Shown here in pieces: positions 60,955-64,000 of a stretch of 64,000 nt of DNA. The notes under the pieces were generated by a model. It was not told the origin of the DNA, ran no database searches, and saw only the letters and a list, made by a program, of their open reading frames with translations. The stretch lies in contig NZ_CP117416.1 of NCBI RefSeq assembly GCF_028606985.1, positions 1,712,001 to 1,776,000 of the forward strand, in the 5' to 3' direction. Origin of the DNA: Paenibacillus kyungheensis (GTDB lineage Bacteria > Bacillota > Bacilli > Paenibacillales > Paenibacillaceae). Each line of letters opens with the position of its first letter. Positions within the stretch are counted from its first letter, which is position 1. The position numbers and the translations under genes are program-made.

Positions 60955-62322
60955 CTATTTAGATTCAGAAGGTACAAAATGTATAGCTTGTCGTTGTACC
61001 CATAGTAAACGAGACAGCAATGTGATCGCGCCTACTGCAAGTCCTGTACTGAGACCAATCCAATATCCAAAAGCAGCATAATCGGTATAATTAGCAATTA
61101 GGTAACCGACAGGTAATCCTATAATCCAGTATGAGATAAAGGTTAAAACGAAAGCAGGATTCACATCTTTGTATCCTCGGAGTGCTCCCTGTACAGGTGT
61201 AGCAATAGCATCTGATATTTGATAAAAAGCAGCATAAATCATAAAATGAGCTATCAGATCAATCAATACAGGATCAGAAGAGTAAAGCGCTGATACCGAT
61301 TGACGAAATGCAAGTAGAATTACAGCGGTGCATAATGACAAAGCAAGCGCTAAGCCAAGACCAAGCTTTGTATATTGCCTCGCATCTTTCAGACGCTTAG
61401 CACCGACCTCGTAACCGACTAAAATCGTTAACGCTGTACAAATACTTAACGGTATCATATAAAGGGTTGCAGCAAAGTTCTGAGCCGCCTGATGAGCTGC
61501 AATCGTCATCGTATCGTAGTTGCTCATAAATAAAGTAACTCCAGCGAAAATAGCCACTTCAAAAAAGATGGCAAAGCCCATCGGAATACCTAATTTTAAA
61601 ATTTCGCCCCATTTTTGCAAAGAAGGGGAGTGCCACCTACTAAACAACTGATCTTGGCGAAAAGGTTTTGCGATACGTATAACGAGTACGGCGATCAAAA
61701 ATACACACCAGTAAGTGATCGCAGATGCTACACCAGCTCCGATTCCGCCTAATTTAGGGAATCCAAATTTACCGAAAATCAATAAATAATTAATCGCGAC
61801 ATTGATCGGTAACGCACATAATGTAATCATCATTGAAAATCGTGTTTGACCTAGAGCATCGATATAACTTCGCAGCACAGTGTAAGCAAATAAAGGAATA
61901 ATCCCTGTGGATAAACATACGATAAAACCATGAGCCACTTCACGTACATAAGGTTCTAGACTCATCAGATCCAGAATTGGATTTAATAACAATCCACCGA
62001 TAATTAGAATGACAATGGATACAACAACTGATAATAATAAAGCTTGGACTACATTAAAGCTGATTTTGGATCGTTGATTCGAACCGATCAATTGTGACAC
62101 AATCGGCGTCACTGCTACTAGAATACCACTAAGCCCCGCTTGAATCGGAACCCACAGACTCGATCCTATCGCGACACCAGCCAAATCTTCTGCACTGGCA
62201 TGACCGGACATATTCGTATCGAAAAAAGTCATTAAAGATAAAGCAATCTGGGTAATCAGAATAGGAAATAATATTTTCAAAAACTCACTGAACTTCTGCA
62301 AAAGTGTAACAGTAGGGATCAT
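60955..62322 (-). CDS. MATE-family multidrug efflux transporter
   Basis: A 455-residue NorM-type cation/drug antiporter with 12 predicted helices. ILFPILITQIALSLMTFFDT with MSGHASAEDLAGVAIGSSLW opens the first half, and PTVTLLQ precedes it. LGIPMGFAIFFEVAIFAGVTLFMSN opens the second half. These are classic MATE features. AGGTTAG precedes the start. Substrates are unknown. It is separated from the glycosidase-like gene upstream by a terminator. Confidence 0.9.
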   Translation of the reverse strand: MIPTVTLLQKFSEFLKILFPILITQIALSLMTFFDTNMSGHASAEDLAGVAIGSSLWVPIQAGLSGILVAVTPIVSQLIGSNQRSKISFNVVQALLLSVVVSIVILIIGGLLLNPILDLMSLEPYVREVAHGFIVCLSTGIIPLFAYTVLRSYIDALGQTRFSMMITLCALPINVAINYLLIFGKFGFPKLGGIGAGVASAITYWCVFLIAVLVIRIAKPFRQDQLFSRWHSPSLQKWGEILKLGIPMGFAIFFEVAIFAGVTLFMSNYDTMTIAAHQAAQNFAATLYMIPLSICTALTILVGYEVGAKRLKDARQYTKLGLGLALALSLCTAVILLAFRQSVSALYSSDPVLIDLIAHFMIYAAFYQISDAIATPVQGALRGYKDVNPAFVLTFISYWIIGLPVGYLIANYTDYAAFGYWIGLSTGLAVGAITLLSRLLWVQRQAIHFVPSESK

Positions 62323-62424
62323 AGACTAACCTCATTTACGATAATCAATTATGTGTATTTGAACGAACTTCTAGATAAGTCCATTAAAAAATGATTGTAC
62401 AGGATATCATTTCTTTTGAATAGA

Positions 62425-62460
62425 CAAAAAAAGAACCCGGACAATGATCCGGGTTCTTAC
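62425..62460 (-). terminator. Intrinsic terminator after the DUF4015 gene
   Basis: On the minus strand AAGAACCCGGA and TCCGGGTTCTT form a perfect stem with a 6-base loop and a run of seven T. Confidence 0.9.
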
Positions 62461-62504
62461 TGATCCATAACGTATGCTCTAGTATATAAAGCACAGATTA
62501 AAGA

Positions 62505-63677
62505 TTAATAATTAGCATTAGCGGTATAACGGTTACCGGCATTCCATAATAGATACTCGTCGATTCCTTTTTCATGCATTGCACGAATCTGGTCATTGAC
62601 TTCTTTTGCACCGTATTGTGTATAATGACCGCTACCTAACCAGCTTGCTGTAAAGTCTTGAATCCATGGACGGATAATAGGCGTCTGATCACCAAGTGGT
62701 TTCAGCTTTTTCAATGTATCTTCCATAGAACCTTTAATCGTTGCATATGGGTTTTTGTCAGGATCTTTTACACCGAACCAACCTGTAGAATAGTGACTTG
62801 GATAGACCATTGGACTAATAACATCTACATTTTCTGAAATTTTGGCAAAATCTTGTCCGATACCTTCAGCAGCAGGTACAGAAGCCGCATAACCGAAAAT
62901 ATCTACAGATACACGTACACCCAAAGGAGCAAGCTCTTTACGAGCATATTGTACAAATTCAGCAATCACATCTACACGCGATTGTTTGGTTTTGGTAAAT
63001 TTCAACTCGGATTCATGATTTTCGAATCCTTCTGGGAAACGAACATAATCAAATTGGATTTCTTTGAAGCCCATTGCTGCTGCTTCTTTAGCTAATTCAA
63101 TATTGTAATCCCATACATCTTTGTTATATGGATTTACGAAGTTGTCACCTTTACCATTACTCCATACTTGTCCATTGCTTTTAACAAAAGAAAGTTCAGG
63201 ATGTTTTTTGGCAAGGATAGAGTCTTTGAATACTACGATACGAGCAATAGGATAAACATCATGTTTTTTCAAGCGTTTCATCATAGCGTCTGGATCAGCG
63301 ATAAATTTTTGCGGACTGCCCATTTCTTTTAACTTGGCATTTTTGGTTTGATACGTTATGTATCCAGCGTCATCTTTTAGATCAATAACCATAGCATTTA
63401 GCTCTGTTTTATCCAAAAGATCAAGCAGGGTAGTCATACGCGAACCACCAGCACTATAAGCAGTAACATAGACACCTTTTACTTTAGGCGCATCTACTTG
63501 CGGATCAATTTTGGCAGGAGGATTATCTGCATCTACCTCTGTGTTACTTAATTGACTGTGAATCGCCGCCTGGTTCAAAGCGGATTTAAGCGTAGTGGAC
63601 TTAGCTGTAGCTTGTCCATCTTGTCCACCACTAAGCGTTGTCGATGCGAGCAGCATAATTGCCCATAAAATTTCCAT
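62505..63677 (-). CDS. DUF4015 putative glycoside hydrolase, exported
   Basis: A 390-residue protein with an N-terminal hydrophobic segment that could be a short signal peptide (MEILWAIMLLASTTLSG), a spacer of about 50 residues, and a TIM-barrel domain (about 65-385) of the DUF4015/GHL13 type. Landmarks are VKGVYVTAYSAGG, NAMVIDLKDDAGYITY, MGFKEIQFDYVRFPEGFE with probable catalytic acids, VSVDIFGYAA, ISPMVYPSHY and IRPWIQDFT. Members are thought to be carbohydrate-active; no substrate is known. AGGAGC precedes the start. Confidence 0.8.
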   Translation of the reverse strand: MEILWAIMLLASTTLSGGQDGQATAKSTTLKSALNQAAIHSQLSNTEVDADNPPAKIDPQVDAPKVKGVYVTAYSAGGSRMTTLLDLLDKTELNAMVIDLKDDAGYITYQTKNAKLKEMGSPQKFIADPDAMMKRLKKHDVYPIARIVVFKDSILAKKHPELSFVKSNGQVWSNGKGDNFVNPYNKDVWDYNIELAKEAAAMGFKEIQFDYVRFPEGFENHESELKFTKTKQSRVDVIAEFVQYARKELAPLGVRVSVDIFGYAASVPAAEGIGQDFAKISENVDVISPMVYPSHYSTGWFGVKDPDKNPYATIKGSMEDTLKKLKPLGDQTPIIRPWIQDFTASWLGSGHYTQYGAKEVNDQIRAMHEKGIDEYLLWNAGNRYTANANY

Positions 63678-63933
63678 GTGTTAGCTCCTTCTCTGTATGT
63701 ATAATCATGACGTCAGAATGGATTTACTTTTTAAGTATAACGGATGTCCATCAACTGTAAAGCAACATAATTGTTACCGTTAGTGCCTAAAAATACCCAT
63801 CTTCACTATTTAAACATGTAAAACCATAGCGAAACAATTGAATGACCAATAAAAGTATACAACATAAAAATGCCACTGTAATCATCTATAAAAGATGTAA
63901 CAGTGACATTTTTAATATCGTTATCAATTAATC
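63678..63933. other. Intergenic region at the right end
   Basis: Contains the upstream region of the DUF4015 gene and the terminator of the gene at the window edge. No further element is seen. Confidence 0.4.
63866..63920. terminator. Bidirectional-looking terminator
   Basis: AAAAATGCCACTGT and ACAGTGACATTTTT pair with one mismatch around a loop that contains an ATC-rich inner stem. On the minus strand it follows the stop at 63934. Confidence 0.75.
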
Positions 63934-64000
63934 TTATTGCATGAATTGCTGGCTTTGATTTTCGCAAATACTGTGGTGGATAATTTCCATAGCATCCTCT
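63934..64000 (-). CDS. C-terminal end of a minus-strand gene (partial)
   Basis: From the window edge a minus-strand frame of 21 codons reads EDAMEIIHHSICENQSQQFM and ends at TAA, just before a terminator in the right orientation. It is too short to identify; the terminator is the main support. Confidence 0.4.
   Translation of the reverse strand, partial: EDAMEIIHHSICENQSQQFMQ

Overview
The window looks like a chromosomal segment of a low-to-moderate-GC Gram-positive endospore former, most likely Paenibacillus or a close Paenibacillaceae relative. This rests on gene content: an AraR/AraM pair, hemE-hemH-hemY in the coproporphyrin order, a YtpB-type terpene synthase, LtaS, YutE/YuzB/YtxH-type small proteins, strong AGGAGG ribosome binding sites, frequent TTG/GTG starts and intrinsic terminators after nearly every unit. 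No rRNA, tRNA, prophage, insertion sequence or CRISPR array was seen. The genus call is inference.

Layout. 1-1.5 kb: end of a PLP-dependent desulfhydrase/deaminase gene and a minus-strand L25/Ctc gene with a terminator hairpin in its 5' leader. 1.8-6.2 kb: a four-gene carbohydrate operon (GT4-type glycosyltransferase, its alpha/alpha-barrel partner, mannose-1-phosphate guanylyltransferase, and a GH130-like/DUF1861 protein), a candidate beta-mannan synthesis and turnover system. 6.5-13.5 kb: two fructose-type PTS loci, fruR-fruK-fruA and a DeoR regulator with split IIBC and IIA genes. 13.7-17.8 kb: UbiA prenyltransferase, glycerol-1-phosphate dehydrogenase (araM) behind two AraR-like boxes and a cre site, araR, and a SUKH-type protein. 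18-22.8 kb: a regulator with two HTH repeats, a second L25 gene, Dabb and DUF86 proteins, a SufR-like regulator with a structured leader, YtxH-like protein, glutamate racemase.

23-28 kb (minus): a ribose-type ABC importer transcribed together with methylthioribose kinase. 28.3-33.3 kb: a cell-surface locus with a decayed repeat fragment, a secreted Thr/Val/Pro-rich protein, an LPKTG-anchored protein built from 36-residue repeats, and a dedicated sortase. 33.5-38 kb: DUF1232, a HesB-like protein without cysteines, DUF1450, LtaS-type synthase, and a THUMP rRNA methyltransferase. 38-44.5 kb: O-methyltransferase, MFS exporter, a 76-bp tandem repeat array, and hemEHY.

44.7-50.4 kb: CapA-like protein, FAH-family hydrolase, DUF92 protein, TetR regulator translationally coupled to an ABC-F ATPase. 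50.5-56.6 kb (mostly minus): M42 aminopeptidase, LapA-like protein, oligoendopeptidase F, small membrane and hypothetical proteins, cold shock protein (plus), and a MOP-superfamily exporter. 57-64 kb: YtpB, 6-phosphofructokinase, TetR regulator, DUF72 protein, MATE exporter, DUF4015 putative glycosidase, and the end of a further minus-strand gene.

The best candidates for something under-described are the mannose-polymer operon, the 76-bp repeat array, the repeat-protein/sortase locus with its decayed fragment, the attenuator-like leaders before the first L25 gene and the SufR-like gene, and the MtnK-coupled importer.
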